Origin: Hyphococcus sp. | GTDB lineage: Bacteria > Pseudomonadota > Alphaproteobacteria > Caulobacterales > Parvularculaceae | Assembly (NCBI GenBank): GCA_028285645.1 | Contig: JANQOV010000126.1 | Location: 1 to 40,207 of the forward strand | Direction of reading: 5' to 3' | Length of the DNA: 40,207 bases | Shown: positions 1 to 9,766 of the stretch, piece by piece | Layout: each line of letters starts with the position of its first letter | Numbering within the stretch: the first letter of the stretch is position 1 | Translations under genes and position numbers: made by a program | The notes under the pieces: model-generated | What the model was told of the DNA's origin: nothing | What the model saw: only the letters and a program-made list of their open reading frames with translations | The model's database searches: none

Positions 1-26
1 CGCGCCGCCGACGCAATAGGCGCGCT

Positions 27-725
27 TTGACAGATCTTCGCCATATCGAAAGCTGGATTTTCGATCTCGACAACACCCTCTACGAGGCGGAATGCCGGCT
101 GTTCGCGCAGATCGACGCGCGGATGACAGCGTTCATCCAGAAAAAGCTCGATCGGCCCCACCAAGACGCCCGCAAACTCCAGAAAGATTATTACGTCAAA
201 TATGGCACCACCATGAGCGGGCTCATGAGCGAACATGATGTTTGTCCGGATGAGTTCTTGAGCTACGTACACGACATCGATATGTCGCCGATTAAGGAAA
301 ATCCGGCGCTCGCCGATGCGCTCGAAAGCCTGCCGGGGCAGCGGTTGATTTTCACCAATGGTTCAGTGAAACATGCTGAAAACGTCGCGACGGCCCTTGG
401 CGTTCATCACTTGTTTGACGACGTCTACGACATCAAGGCTGCGGGCTATCGGCCAAAGCCGCATCGCGAAACCTATGAAACGTTTCTGGAACGCCACGAT
501 GTCAATCCGCATCGCGCCGCAATGTTTGAAGATTTAAGCCAAAATCTCGAAGCGCCTCATGCATTGGGCATGACGACCGTGCTGGTCTGTTCAGACGCTG
601 CCTGGCTTGCTGACGAACCGCACGACAAGCGCCCCGCCCAGCCTGGCGAGGACGCGCCGCATATTGATCACGCAATCAATGATTTGACCGCGTTTCTCAA
701 AGGCGCCATTACCGGCGAAGCGTAG
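27..725 (+). CDS. HAD-family pyrimidine 5'-nucleotidase
   Basis: A 232-residue haloacid-dehalogenase phosphatase of the pyrimidine 5'-nucleotidase type, expected to dephosphorylate pyrimidine nucleoside monophosphates in the cytoplasm. HAD motif I is DLDNTLY near residue 14 (nucleophile and acid/base Asp). Motif II is the TNG near residue 110, and the last motif is FEDLSQNL near residue 168. The start is a TTG: an AGG lies 6 bases upstream and the protein then begins [10 protein letters not shown], as family members do. The frame stays open to the window edge, so a longer N-terminus cannot be excluded. It sits 49 bases before dapD in the same direction, a pairing common in alphaproteobacteria. 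Exact substrate is inferred from the family. Confidence 0.85.
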   Translation: MTDLRHIESWIFDLDNTLYEAECRLFAQIDARMTAFIQKKLDRPHQDARKLQKDYYVKYGTTMSGLMSEHDVCPDEFLSYVHDIDMSPIKENPALADALESLPGQRLIFTNGSVKHAENVATALGVHHLFDDVYDIKAAGYRPKPHRETYETFLERHDVNPHRAAMFEDLSQNLEAPHALGMTTVLVCSDAAWLADEPHDKRPAQPGEDAPHIDHAINDLTAFLKGAITGEA

Positions 726-774
726 GGCCAACGTTTTAGCACGGCCGCTTTCAATCCCGATACGGAGAGACTTG

Positions 775-1617
775 ATGACCGACCCGTCAACAATCGAAAA
801 AACGATCAATGACGCTTGGGAAAATCGCGGCGAAATCTCAACGGAAACGCAAGGCGAAGTGCGCGACGCCGTGAATGCAGCGCTCGCCATGCTCGACAGC
901 GGCGAAGGCCGCGTTGCGGAAAAGCATGGCGGCGAATGGCGCGTCCATCAGTGGCTCAAAAAGGCGGTGCTGTTGTCGTTTCGGCTGAACCCCAATGAAG
1001 TGATGACGGGCGGGCCTTATACTGGTGATGGCGCCGGAACCTGGTGGGACAAAGTCCCCTCAAAATTCGACGGCTGGGGCAAGGCTGAGTTTGAGCGCGC
1101 AGGCTTTCGCGCGGTGCCGCCAGCGACCGTCCGGCGCGGCGCATTTGTCGGCCGCGACGCGGTGTTGATGCCGTCATTCGTCAATATCGGCGCTTATGTG
1201 GGCGAAGGGACAATGGTGGATACCTGGGCGTCTGTCGGCTCTTGCGCACAGATCGGCGCCCATTGTCACATATCCGGCGGCGCCGGGATTGGCGGCGTGC
1301 TTGAGCCCTTACAGGCCAATCCGGTCATCATCGAAGACAATTGCTTTATAGGCGCCCGATCAGAAGTCGTTGAAGGCGTCATTGTTGGCGAAGGGTCCGT
1401 CATCGCCATGGGCGTTTTCATCACGGCGACGACAAAAATCGTCAACCGCGCAACCGGCGAGATTTCCTATGGCGAAGTCCCGCCTTATTCGGTTGTCGTT
1501 TCTGGAACGCTGCCCAGCGACAAGGGCGGTCCAAGCCTCTACTGCGCCGTCATTGTCAAACAGGTGGACGAAAAGACCCGCGCGAAAACGTCTGTAAACG
1601 ATTTATTGCGGGACTAA
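775..1617 (+). CDS. dapD: 2,3,4,5-tetrahydropyridine-2,6-dicarboxylate N-succinyltransferase
   Basis: Transfers succinyl from succinyl-CoA to tetrahydrodipicolinate in the succinylase branch of diaminopimelate/lysine synthesis, which supplies peptidoglycan and lysine. The 280 residues have the family's usual length. There is an N-terminal helical domain, then a left-handed beta-helix built of hexapeptide repeats from about residue 115 (e.g. [20 protein letters not shown] and [10 protein letters not shown]), then a short C-terminal domain. The ATG at 775 is preferred over the in-frame TTG at 772 because GGAGAG lies about 5 bases before it. The dapE gene follows downstream on the same strand, with a cupin gene on the other strand in between. 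The stop codon overlaps the convergent cupin stop by 3 bases. Confidence 0.97.
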   Translation: MTDPSTIEKTINDAWENRGEISTETQGEVRDAVNAALAMLDSGEGRVAEKHGGEWRVHQWLKKAVLLSFRLNPNEVMTGGPYTGDGAGTWWDKVPSKFDGWGKAEFERAGFRAVPPATVRRGAFVGRDAVLMPSFVNIGAYVGEGTMVDTWASVGSCAQIGAHCHISGGAGIGGVLEPLQANPVIIEDNCFIGARSEVVEGVIVGEGSVIAMGVFITATTKIVNRATGEISYGEVPPYSVVVSGTLPSDKGGPSLYCAVIVKQVDEKTRAKTSVNDLLRD

Positions 1618-2078
1618 TACGCCTCGCCATTCTTGTGCAACGCTCGCCAGACACCATTCTTGCCTTCCATCCGCAAATCGATCTCAGGATCGGTATAGGT
1701 TGAAACGTCTTCCGTTGCGCGGGTCCCTATCTCCAGAAAGACGGCGTCCGCGTCTGACCGGTTTACCAGCATATGACCATTGGCGACCCCGGCCTTGAAT
1801 GTTGCCGCTTCACCGGCCCGCAAGACGCTTTCTCCGTCGTCTTCCACCAGCACCGCTTCCCCTTCGAGCATATAGACAAACTCGTCCTCGTTTTTGTGCC
1901 AGTGTTTGTGGGCTGACGCCGCGCCGGGCGCGAGGCGGGTGAGATTAACGCCGAATTGATCCAGCCCGCCAAGATCGCCCAGCGCCTGTTTTGCGCGGCC
2001 GCGGCAATGTTCGTCCAATGGCGCCGGATACGCGCAAGAGGTTCTTTTCGGGGCCTTATTCACGTCAATCTTTGACAT
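1614..2078 (-). CDS. Cupin-domain protein
   Basis: A 154-residue single-domain cupin. Cupin motif 1 is visible as [17 protein letters not shown] (about residues 57–73), giving two metal-ligand histidines and the glutamate. Motif 2 is the later [10 protein letters not shown] with its histidine. These suggest a mononuclear metal site in a small beta-barrel, but the substrate is unknown. The start at 2078 is chosen because GGAGG lies 4 bases upstream. The in-frame ATG at 2081 would leave only 1 base of spacing, and a longer open frame continues upstream across dapE without support. It is divergent from dapE with 51 bases between starts. The sequence resembles uncharacterised cupins often labelled transcriptional regulators, but no HTH is present. 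Confidence 0.85.
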   Translation of the reverse strand: MSKIDVNKAPKRTSCAYPAPLDEHCRGRAKQALGDLGGLDQFGVNLTRLAPGAASAHKHWHKNEDEFVYMLEGEAVLVEDDGESVLRAGEAATFKAGVANGHMLVNRSDADAVFLEIGTRATEDVSTYTDPEIDLRMEGKNGVWRALHKNGEAY

Positions 2079-2129
2079 CATGCCTCCAAGAAAGATTGTT
2101 AAGTTCCGGACCTTAAAGTAACAGGCCTT

Positions 2130-3287
2130 ATGACCGCAATTGACGCCATAGAACTCACCCGCGGACTTATCCAGCGACGCTCCGTGACGCCGGCAGACGA
2201 CGGCGCGCTTGATCTCTTGTCGGGGGCGCTTGTCTATCTCGGTTTTGAGGTTACGCGTCTTAAGTTTGAAGACGTCGACAATTTGTTTGCACGGCTTGGC
2301 GACGGCCCCCCTCATTTTTGCTTTGCCGGTCACACCGATGTGGTGCCGCCGGGCGATGAGGCCGCATGGACCCTGCCGCCATTCAAAGCGGAAAAAAAAG
2401 ACGGGTACATTTGGGGGCGCGGCGCGGCGGACATGAAGAGCGCGATTGCTGCGTTTGTCGTTGCAACGGCGCGGGCGCTCGAAAAGAAAGCGATGACGGG
2501 ATCGCTCTCCTTTTTGATAACCGGCGATGAAGAGGGACCCGCCGTCAACGGCACCAGGAAAATGCTCAACTGGATGCGTGAGCAAAACCTTGCCATGGAT
2601 CATTGCCTGGTCGGCGAGCCCACAAATCCGCAAGCGATTGGCGAAATGATCAAGGTCGGCCGGCGCGGCTCCATCAATTGCTGGCTGACAGTGACGGGAA
2701 CGCAAGGGCATGTCGCTTATCCCGACCGGGCTGACAATCCGATCCCGGCGTTAATGCGTAAGCTGTTGATGCTAAGCGAGACGCCTCTTGATGATGGCTA
2801 TGAACGGTTTCAGCCGTCAAGTCTTCAGATTACGGATATTCACATCGGCAACCCGGCGCACAATGTGATACCCGACAAAGCAACCGCGCGATTCAACATC
2901 CGTTTTAATCCGACCTGGACGGGCGTTTCCATTGAAGCCTGGCTAAGGGGTAAGCTGGAGGCGCTCGCGAACGAACTCGGCGCCTCCTATGACTTAACCG
3001 CAGTCGTTTCGGGAGAGGCATTTTTAACGACGGATACAGACTATTTGCGTCTACTTGCCGACGCCGTTGAAACAAAAGCCGGCCAGCGTCCCGAATTTTC
3101 CACTTCTGGCGGCACGTCTGACGCACGATTTATCAAGGATTTTGCGCCGGTCGCAGAATTCGGGCTCGTCGGCGCGACCATGCACCAGACCGACGAGCGT
3201 GCTGCTACGTCAGACATACTTCTGTTAACCGACATCTATGAGGAAATTATCACCCGGTATTACCAACAATTTGGCGGCGCTAAATGA
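2130..3287 (+). CDS. dapE: Succinyl-diaminopimelate desuccinylase
   Basis: Zn-dependent M20-family amidohydrolase that removes succinate from N-succinyl-LL-diaminopimelate, a later step of the pathway that dapD begins. The 385 residues have the usual length. Metal-ligand motifs are visible: FAGHTDVVPPG (His, about residue 70), WGRGAADMK (Asp, about residue 103), DEEGPA (catalytic and ligand Glu, about residues 137–138) and a C-terminal MHQTDE with the last His ligand. Substrate contacts such as EPT are present. The lid/dimerisation domain lies in the middle. The stop codon overlaps the start of the next gene as ATGA, so the two are translationally coupled. Confidence 0.97.
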   Translation: MTAIDAIELTRGLIQRRSVTPADDGALDLLSGALVYLGFEVTRLKFEDVDNLFARLGDGPPHFCFAGHTDVVPPGDEAAWTLPPFKAEKKDGYIWGRGAADMKSAIAAFVVATARALEKKAMTGSLSFLITGDEEGPAVNGTRKMLNWMREQNLAMDHCLVGEPTNPQAIGEMIKVGRRGSINCWLTVTGTQGHVAYPDRADNPIPALMRKLLMLSETPLDDGYERFQPSSLQITDIHIGNPAHNVIPDKATARFNIRFNPTWTGVSIEAWLRGKLEALANELGASYDLTAVVSGEAFLTTDTDYLRLLADAVETKAGQRPEFSTSGGTSDARFIKDFAPVAEFGLVGATMHQTDERAATSDILLLTDIYEEIITRYYQQFGGAK

Positions 3288-3913
3288 TCGATTTCGATTA
3301 TGCAGCACGCAATATTCAGGGCGTATGGCGGCTTGCCGTTGAAGGGCCTGAAGCGCAATGGAGCGGCCGCAACGGCGTTGACCGTTCTGTCGAGGGCGTC
3401 TTCCGGTCTTTCTGGGCGGTCGCATTAACCGCGCCGTTTTCGCTGCTTGCATTCGTGTCGGCTCACAGAGCGGCGATGCAATCGGAGACGCTTCAACCGG
3501 TTTTGCTTGCCGAAGCGCCGATGGCGTTGCTGCTGATCGCCGAGTTGGCGGGGTTTCTGGCGGATTGGGCGCTCAGCATCGGCGCTCTTGTAGTGACGGC
3601 CCGCGCCCTTGACGCACAAAGCCGCACCGGCGACGTGATCATTTGTTTTAACTGGGCGCAGGTGATGGCGGCGATCGCCGTTTCCACACCGATATTTCTT
3701 TTTGCGCTGACAGCAAACGCAAGTCTGTTTTCGATCTTCTATCTGCCAGCCTTAGGATTCGCGATCATGTTGTTGTGGCGTGTTCTACGCGGCTGTCTTC
3801 CCCTCAGCGTCGGGATGACAATTGCATTGCTTGCGATGCTGGCGCTAATCGGCGTCATCGCCAACGCCACGGTCACCGGCGGCGCGCTCTTTCTATTTCA
3901 GCTCTTGTCGTAA
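3284..3913 (+). CDS. Multi-pass membrane protein coupled to dapE
   Basis: A 209-residue protein I do not recognise. About five hydrophobic segments can be seen, near residues 43–60, 80–105, 124–142, 146–168 and 174–195. The N-terminal 40 residues are soluble and polar (MIDFDYAARN…), so the protein is probably in the inner membrane. No catalytic motif stands out. The start overlaps the dapE stop by 4 bases (ATGA), so its expression is tied to dapE, but no role in lysine synthesis can be read from the sequence. A link to envelope or precursor metabolism is only inference from the coupling. The next 85 bases to truA hold nothing I recognise. Confidence 0.8.
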   Translation: MIDFDYAARNIQGVWRLAVEGPEAQWSGRNGVDRSVEGVFRSFWAVALTAPFSLLAFVSAHRAAMQSETLQPVLLAEAPMALLLIAELAGFLADWALSIGALVVTARALDAQSRTGDVIICFNWAQVMAAIAVSTPIFLFALTANASLFSIFYLPALGFAIMLLWRVLRGCLPLSVGMTIALLAMLALIGVIANATVTGGALFLFQLLS

Positions 3914-3998
3914 TTGGACGCTGCGCTGACATTGATCCATAAACACTCCGGAAGGCTAGCGTATTCAAAGGCCCGCCTTCACGTTGGATCGCTGGTCG

Positions 3999-4748
3999 TC
4001 AACGCAGCCCAGGATAAAGCGCCTCAACAAAATAAAGCCCGTCTGCCGGCGCAGTCGGACCGCATCGCGACCTGTCCTTAGCTTCAAGCGCGTCGGCGAC
4101 GTTGTCGATTCGCCATTTTCCTTTGCCCACTTCGACCAGCGTACCGGTAATTGCCCGTACTTGATGATGCAGGAACGATCGGGCAGCGCAGTGAATAGCG
4201 ACCGCATCGCCGGTGCGCTCAACGGTTACTTCATTCAGGGTTTTGACGGGTGATTTCGCCTGGCAGGCGGCGGCGCGAAAGGTCGTAAAGTCATGTCGGC
4301 CAACCAATGCTTGCGCCGCCTCATGCATGGCGCCGGCGTCAAGGTCGCCGACAACGCGCCAGGCGCGGTTGCGTGCTATGGTCAAAGGCGCGCGGCGATT
4401 GACGATGCGATATTCGTATCGCCGGCCGACGCAGGAAAACCGCGCATGAAAATCGTCGCCCGCCAATGATGCCTCAAGCACGGCAATCGGCGCCGGCTTT
4501 AAATGAAAATTGATCGCATCCCGCACCACGTCCGGCTTGAATTCTTTATCGAGGTCAAAATGCGCTGTCATAGCAAGCGCATGAACGCCAGCGTCGGTGC
4601 GGCCCGCCGCGTGAAGACTAATGCGCTCACCACAAAGGGCGAAAGCAGCCTCCTCTATCGCCGCCTGAACGCTTGACCCGTTGTCCTGCCGCTGCCAGCC
4701 GACAAAGGGCGCGCCGTCATATTCAAGGATGAGTTTGTAGCGCGGCAT
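3999..4748 (-). CDS. truA: tRNA pseudouridine(38–40) synthase
   Basis: Converts uridines at positions 38–40 of the tRNA anticodon arm to pseudouridine. The 249 residues match the family. The N-terminus MPRYKLILEYDGAPFVGWQRQ is typical, and the catalytic aspartate lies in RTDAGVHA (about residue 52). The motif RSFLHHQVRAI near residue 190 is also diagnostic. It is the last gene of the minus-strand block def–fmt–truA, starting 6 bases after the fmt stop. A short AAGAG lies just before the ATG. Confidence 0.96.
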   Translation of the reverse strand: MPRYKLILEYDGAPFVGWQRQDNGSSVQAAIEEAAFALCGERISLHAAGRTDAGVHALAMTAHFDLDKEFKPDVVRDAINFHLKPAPIAVLEASLAGDDFHARFSCVGRRYEYRIVNRRAPLTIARNRAWRVVGDLDAGAMHEAAQALVGRHDFTTFRAAACQAKSPVKTLNEVTVERTGDAVAIHCAARSFLHHQVRAITGTLVEVGKGKWRIDNVADALEAKDRSRCGPTAPADGLYFVEALYPGLR

Positions 4749-4754
4749 GGCTCT

Positions 4755-5678
4755 TCAGACATGCTCGCCGGCGCGCAGCGGAAATCCGCGCAGAAACGTT
4801 TTTGCATCTTGCGGTTGCTTTCCAGCCCGCTGCAGGGTTTCAAGCTGTACAGCGCCTTCGCCGCAAGCGACGATAAGCGTGTCTTCCGCTGAAAGAATTG
4901 CGCTGGGCGGCCCTTCGCCACCGGCGACCGAAGAAAACAGGGCCTTGATGCGCGCCGCATCCTTCGACGCTCGAAACCACGCCCCCGGAAAGGGCGAAAG
5001 TCCGCGTATATGACAATCAACCTCACTCGCCGGCCGCGACCAGTCAATTTCCGCCTCCTCGCTCGTAATCTTGTGTGCGTAAGTCACGCCTTCTTCTGCC
5101 TGCGGGGTTTCTGTCAAACCGTCCCGCTCAAGCGCGGCAAGCGCCCGCTGCAAAAGCTGTGCGCCAATCTGGGAAAGCCGTTCATGCAACGTCCCAGCGG
5201 TGTCCTGTGGCAAGATTTGCGTGGTTTCTGATAGCAATATCGGACCGGTGTCGAGCCCCGCTTCCATGCGCATCACCTGAACGCCGGTTACGTCGTCGCC
5301 CGCCATAATCGCCCGCTGGATGGGCGCAGCGCCGCGCCAGCGCGGCAACAAGGACGCATGCAGATTAAGGCATCCGAAGCGCGGCGCATCGAGCACGGGC
5401 TTGGGCAGGATGAGGCCATAAGCGACGACAATCGCAACATCAAGATCAAGCGCGGCAAAGCCGTCGCGCTCTTCAACGGACTTAAAGTTCGCTGGCGTGC
5501 GCACTTCAAGCCCGTGGCTTTCGGCGAATTCATGGACCGGAGATTTTTGCAGCTTATGTCCGCGCCCTTTTGGCTGCGGCGCGCGCGTATAAACAGCGGC
5601 GACCTCGTGTCCCGCTGCGAGAAGTTCACTCAGCGCCGGCGTTGAAAAATCGGGCGTCCCCATAAAGGCTAGCCGCAT
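4755..5678 (-). CDS. fmt: Methionyl-tRNA formyltransferase
   Basis: Formylates Met-tRNA(fMet) using 10-formyl-tetrahydrofolate before translation initiation. The 307 residues match the family length. The N-terminus [19 protein letters not shown] is the Rossmann-like start. The formyl-folate/catalytic motif [16 protein letters not shown] (about residues 107–122) carries the conserved Asn/His/Asp region, followed by the C-terminal OB-like tRNA-binding domain. It lies 31 bases downstream of def, the enzyme that later removes the formyl group, and 6 bases upstream of truA. AGGAG lies about 11 bases before the ATG, a rather long spacing. Confidence 0.97.
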   Translation of the reverse strand: MRLAFMGTPDFSTPALSELLAAGHEVAAVYTRAPQPKGRGHKLQKSPVHEFAESHGLEVRTPANFKSVEERDGFAALDLDVAIVVAYGLILPKPVLDAPRFGCLNLHASLLPRWRGAAPIQRAIMAGDDVTGVQVMRMEAGLDTGPILLSETTQILPQDTAGTLHERLSQIGAQLLQRALAALERDGLTETPQAEEGVTYAHKITSEEAEIDWSRPASEVDCHIRGLSPFPGAWFRASKDAARIKALFSSVAGGEGPPSAILSAEDTLIVACGEGAVQLETLQRAGKQPQDAKTFLRGFPLRAGEHV

Positions 5679-5709
5679 TTGACGAGGAACTCCTGTTCAG
5701 CCCCCTCGC

Positions 5710-6228
5710 CTATTCCGCGGCGGCAAGGCGCTGTTCTTTTTTTAGCTTTCGCAAGATGCGATCCCGTTTGAGACGCGAGAGATGATCGATAAACAAAACA
5801 CCGTTCAAATGGTCGATCTCATGTTGAATACACGTCGCAAGCAGACCTTCCGCATCGAGAATTTGCGGATTACCATCATAGTCGAGGAACTTGACGCGGC
5901 ATTTCGCCGGTCGTTCGACCTCTTCGTAAAATTCCGGCACGGAAAGACACCCTTCTTGATAAACTGTAAGGTCTTCTGAAGGGTCCAGTATCTCGGGATT
6001 GACGAAATAGCGGGGCGCCGGCTCTTCTTCGGGGCCCGCTATATCCATGACGATAATCCGTTTGGGAACGCCGACCTGGATCGCGGCGAGCCCAATGCCC
6101 GGCGCGTCATACATGGTCTCGAGCATATCATCCATCAACGCGCGCACATCGTCATCAACGCTTTCGACGGGCGTTGAAATCTGTTTGAGGCGCGGATCGG
6201 GCGCGGTGAGGATGGGTCTGATCGCCAT
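5710..6228 (-). CDS. def: Peptide deformylase
   Basis: Metal-dependent hydrolase that removes the N-formyl group from nascent proteins. All three family motifs are visible: [10 protein letters not shown] (about residue 46), EGCLSVP with the Cys ligand (about residue 92) and QHEIDHLNG with the two His ligands and catalytic Glu (about residue 134). The ATG at 6228 is chosen because AGGTGA lies 5 bases upstream. An in-frame GTG 9 bases earlier at 6237 has no such support. It is the first gene of def–fmt–truA, divergent from the RmuC-like gene with about 146 bases between starts. Confidence 0.97.
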   Translation of the reverse strand: MAIRPILTAPDPRLKQISTPVESVDDDVRALMDDMLETMYDAPGIGLAAIQVGVPKRIIVMDIAGPEEEPAPRYFVNPEILDPSEDLTVYQEGCLSVPEFYEEVERPAKCRVKFLDYDGNPQILDAEGLLATCIQHEIDHLNGVLFIDHLSRLKRDRILRKLKKEQRLAAAE

Positions 6229-6334
6229 GATTGTCACCTATGGCGCGGGAGCGCCCTCGTCAAGCCGCTGAGCTGATGCTTTGAGCCTCTCCATCGGACG
6301 CTTAAACCCTCGCATTTTCGGGCTTTTTCCTTTA

Positions 6335-6340
6335 TATAAC
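6335..6340 (+). promoter_or_regulatory. Probable −10 element for the RmuC-like gene
   Basis: TATAAC, a 5-of-6 match to the −10 consensus, lies in an AT-rich patch of otherwise GC-rich sequence, 35 bases before the preferred ATG at 6375. No clear −35 hexamer is seen. A start of transcription near 6347 would leave only about 10 bases before the alternative ATG at 6357. Confidence 0.4.
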
Positions 6341-6374
6341 AGGGATCGTAAAGCGTATGTGTGGGGTATTTGCG

Positions 6375-8294
6375 ATGACAAGGTTTACGCCGCTCGCCCA
6401 GGATGGGCCTGGGGCTGCCGAAGCTTTAGCGGAAACGCCGGTTGATCCGGGGCCATTGCTGACCGGCCCGACGCCAGCGCTGTGGGTGGGATTTGGCGCC
6501 GGCGTTCTTGTTTTTTTCCTAGTATTGCTCGCTATCATCCGCAGCCGCGTCGTCAGGCCGGCGATAGCCAAGCAAATTGAACAGGATACGGATTTTTTCG
6601 AGCCGGCGGGCGCAGACGCCGACATCACCTTCGAAGATCCTAACGCCGCCTCAGAAGCCCCCCAAAAAAAGGGATGGTTCGGCCGAAAGCGAAAAAACAC
6701 TGAAGCTCAAAAACCTCGCGCTGCAACCCACCACGTTGAAGAAGTCAAAGACCCCAATGAAGCGGAAATTTCTATAGAGCGTCCGCAGCAAGAGGAGCGT
6801 GCCGAAGCGCCGGCGACGGACGCCGAGGACGAACCGGAAATATCCGAAAAAAAGAAGCCCAACCGCTCACCCTTCGCCGGATTGTTTTCGCGTCGCAAAG
6901 AAGAGGACGTTGAAGCGGCGCCGGATATCCTAGACGAAGAGACAGTATCCGATCAAAGCCAGCCTGTTACCGAGCCCGAACAAGACACAAGCGAACGTCA
7001 ATCCGTATCACAGGAAATAGCCGAGCATAATCGCCGCGCCGAAGCAGAAGCTGCGGCCGCAGCCAAACTCGCCGCCGAACAACGCGGGAACGAGGAGCAT
7101 AAAGCGCAACTTCTTCGTCAAGAAAAGCCGACGCCTGGTCAAGTTGAAGCCGAGGCGCTGAAAACAAGGACATCTGCGCTCGAGCAAAAAGTCACGAGTC
7201 TATCCGACGAGCTTGAAACCCGACTGCAGAGCGCCGCCCGAACCATTGCTTCGCGGGGCGCTGATATGGGCGCGCGCCAGGGCTCAAGCACTACCGCGCC
7301 GTCGGGCGCTGATATTCGCCTCTCAGAATTGATCGACCGGCGGTTTGCTGACATGCAAAAAGCAATCAGTCGTTCGCTCGACGAGATTAGAACTGGTGTC
7401 GACGCCATTGGCGGCGCCGAAGCAAATGCTCTTTCCCAGCAAATCTCGGAGCTTAACCGGCGCCTTGGCGAACGGTCAGCCGGCGCTACGGCTGCAAAGG
7501 TGCAGCTATCGGACCTCATTCAGAACGCCTTACCCCCCAACGCCTACGCGTTTCAAAAAAAGCTCCCCAATGGCCGTACTGCCGACTGCGCTGTTAAACT
7601 GCCTCACAAGGGCGGCGATATCGCCATTGACGCACAATTCCCAGTTGAGGCTTTTGACCGCTATATCCGAGGCCTGAAAACAATCGGAAACGAAGAGAAG
7701 GCGGAAAACGAATTCCGAAGCGCCGTATTGCAACACGTCGTTGGCGTTTCAGAAAAATATATCATACCCGGCGAAACAGCGTCCTCGGCTTTGATGTTCA
7801 TACCTTCGGAAACCATCTACGCTGAAATTCAAGCGCGGTTCCCGGATCTTGTTCAAGACAGCTACAATGCGCGTGTTTGGATGGTGGCGCCCACATCCCT
7901 AATGGCGACGTTGCATGCAATTCGAGAGTTAGTGCGAGACGTACCGGCAACGCCTGCGGCGAGCACGGACGCGGAGCTCCTCCGCGAGATCAAAGCATTG
8001 CGGTCGCGCGTCGACTCTCTTGAAGGGATGGCGGCAAAATCTCGCTATGAGGCTCACGCAAATGAAGATCTAGCGGCTGATCTTGACCGGTTTGCAATTG
8101 ATTTGAGCGCCGATGATTCGGCGGAGCAAGAAAAAGAAAAACCCGCATTGTCAGGCGGCGAAAGCGCTGGTCCCGTTTCAATGTCACGGGAGGAAGCTGC
8201 ATTTGAGCGGCTCGAACGCAACGAGGCGCTCGGTGAGACGCCCGAAGATGAACCTGCAAAACCTTTGAACAGGCCGCCCTTCCCGTTGCGGTAA
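6375..8294 (+). CDS. Membrane-anchored RmuC-like protein with altered active site
   Basis: A 639-residue protein. Residues 1–34 are soluble, one transmembrane helix spans about 35–55, and a long acidic, low-complexity stretch rich in Glu/Lys covers about 70–260. A coiled-coil follows, then an RmuC-type domain at about 370–535. Diagnostic RmuC features are the IPGETASSALMFIPSE and VWMVAPTSLMATLHAIR stretches. Family members of this branch read IDAKFP at the nuclease-like core; here it is IDAQFP (D419, Q421), so the conserved lysine is replaced. The upstream Trp-Gly-Glu block is also missing. Hence it is probably not a catalyst. ATG 6375 has GGGG 8 bases upstream; ATG 6357 is an alternative. 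It converges on a second RmuC gene 26 bases away. Confidence 0.75.
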   Translation: MTRFTPLAQDGPGAAEALAETPVDPGPLLTGPTPALWVGFGAGVLVFFLVLLAIIRSRVVRPAIAKQIEQDTDFFEPAGADADITFEDPNAASEAPQKKGWFGRKRKNTEAQKPRAATHHVEEVKDPNEAEISIERPQQEERAEAPATDAEDEPEISEKKKPNRSPFAGLFSRRKEEDVEAAPDILDEETVSDQSQPVTEPEQDTSERQSVSQEIAEHNRRAEAEAAAAAKLAAEQRGNEEHKAQLLRQEKPTPGQVEAEALKTRTSALEQKVTSLSDELETRLQSAARTIASRGADMGARQGSSTTAPSGADIRLSELIDRRFADMQKAISRSLDEIRTGVDAIGGAEANALSQQISELNRRLGERSAGATAAKVQLSDLIQNALPPNAYAFQKKLPNGRTADCAVKLPHKGGDIAIDAQFPVEAFDRYIRGLKTIGNEEKAENEFRSAVLQHVVGVSEKYIIPGETASSALMFIPSETIYAEIQARFPDLVQDSYNARVWMVAPTSLMATLHAIRELVRDVPATPAASTDAELLREIKALRSRVDSLEGMAAKSRYEAHANEDLAADLDRFAIDLSADDSAEQEKEKPALSGGESAGPVSMSREEAAFERLERNEALGETPEDEPAKPLNRPPFPLR

Positions 8295-8320
8295 CTGGCC
8301 TGCAAGCGTCACATTAAGGT

Positions 8321-9757
8321 TTAGGCGGCGTCCTCTTCAGAATCCGGCGGTTCGATAAAAAGATCACCCGCATCTCGCATTGCTCGCGGCGCTTCTTCGA
8401 TCGGAGAAAGCGGCTCAATCTCGGCGTCTATGCCCGGCAGTTCATAGTCAGCGAATTTGCGGGCGCGGGAAATCACCCTTGCCTCAAAGCCGCCAATGGT
8501 TGCGTTGTATTTCTTGACGGCGCTTTCGAGTGACTTGCCCAGACCCGACATATTACCGCTCATGGTGCGTAAACTGTCATAGAGCTCTTTCGCCATGCCG
8601 GCGACGGCTTGCGCATGTTCGGTCATTTTTTCCTGACGCCAGTTAAGCGCCGCCGATTTTAGCATGGCGATAAGAATGGTCGGCGTTGCGATCAGGATCT
8701 TGCGGTCAAACGCATCCTGATAAAGCCCTGGCCGCGCCTCCAGCGCCGCGGCATAATAATTTTCTCCGGGCACGAACATAATGACATAATCGAGAGAGTC
8801 CCGCATCGATGCTGCGTAATCTTTAGCGGAAAGGCTTTTGACATGGGTCCAAAGGTCTTCCGCATGGCGCATCAAATGCTTGGCGCGAACATCATCTGTT
8901 TCCGCTTCAACGGCATCGAGATAAGCGCCGAGCGAAACTTTTGAGTCGACGGCGACAACACGCGAGCCAGGCAGCCTGACAACCATGTCCGGCTGTTTCC
9001 TGCGGGCGTTTTCATCCGAATGCGTTTCCTGCTCTGTGAAGTCCACATAGGCCTGCATGCCGGCGATCTCGACAACATTACGCAATTGCTCTTCCCCCCA
9101 GCGGCCGCGGGTCTTGGGTCCGGCCCGGAGCGCTGTGGTCAGCTTTTGCGCTTCAAGGCGAACATCCTGTGTCGACTTTGAAAGCTGGATGATGTGATTG
9201 GAGAGCTCGCCCCGAGATTTTTGTTGCTCATGACGCAGCTCAGTCAGACCCTTTTCGTAGCGCGCTAACGTATCGCTGACGGGCTTTAACAGATCATCAA
9301 TTGCCTTACGGCGCTTGTCGCTATCGGCCTTGGCGTTTTCAGAATAGCGCTGAAATGTTTCGTGAGCGCGTTTTAGAAAACTCTCATTGGCACCCTCAAG
9401 AAGCTGCGCTGTGGTTGCCTTGAATTCGGTTTCAAGACGCGTTTTCAGTTCAGCCATGGCCCGCTCGCGCTCCGCTAATTTGGCCGCATTTGCTGCAATT
9501 TCCGCTTCGAGCCCTTCGCGGCGCAACCGTTCTTCAGCGAGCACGTCTTTTAGTCCGTCAACTTCCGCCGCTCGCGCCTCAACGCCCGCAAGAGAAATGC
9601 GCGTTCGTTCTAAATCGCCGCGAAGGCCGGCATTGCGTCTCGCCAGACGATGGGTCTGTACGACAAAAAATATTGCGGCGAGTGCAAAGAAAACGACAAG
9701 CCAGAAAGCCGCGCCATTCGGGTCAAGACCGGCGTTTTTGAGCGTTTCATGGATCAT
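8321..9757 (-). CDS. rmuC: DNA recombination protein RmuC family
   Basis: A 478-residue canonical RmuC, a family linked to limiting DNA inversions and recombination and predicted to have a PD-(D/E)XK-like nuclease fold. An N-terminal transmembrane helix (about 17–35) is followed by a long coiled-coil (about 38–210), then the conserved core: RGRWGEEQL (218–225), QPDMVV (Asp 257) and VAVDSKVSL (Asp 271, Lys 273). The motifs FVPGENYYAAAL and ILIATPTILIAMLK follow. The catalytic-type residues are therefore present here, unlike in the convergent neighbour at 6375. It starts 9 bases after the GtrA stop, so it may be transcribed from the GT2–GtrA unit. Confidence 0.92.
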   Translation of the reverse strand: MIHETLKNAGLDPNGAAFWLVVFFALAAIFFVVQTHRLARRNAGLRGDLERTRISLAGVEARAAEVDGLKDVLAEERLRREGLEAEIAANAAKLAERERAMAELKTRLETEFKATTAQLLEGANESFLKRAHETFQRYSENAKADSDKRRKAIDDLLKPVSDTLARYEKGLTELRHEQQKSRGELSNHIIQLSKSTQDVRLEAQKLTTALRAGPKTRGRWGEEQLRNVVEIAGMQAYVDFTEQETHSDENARRKQPDMVVRLPGSRVVAVDSKVSLGAYLDAVEAETDDVRAKHLMRHAEDLWTHVKSLSAKDYAASMRDSLDYVIMFVPGENYYAAALEARPGLYQDAFDRKILIATPTILIAMLKSAALNWRQEKMTEHAQAVAGMAKELYDSLRTMSGNMSGLGKSLESAVKKYNATIGGFEARVISRARKFADYELPGIDAEIEPLSPIEEAPRAMRDAGDLFIEPPDSEEDAA

Positions 9758-9766
9758 CAGCCAGAT

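Noticed and set aside
2079-2711. Long N-terminal extension of the cupin frame
   Set aside because: It is antisense to dapE. The strong GGAGG before 2078 and the cupin fold both place the start there.
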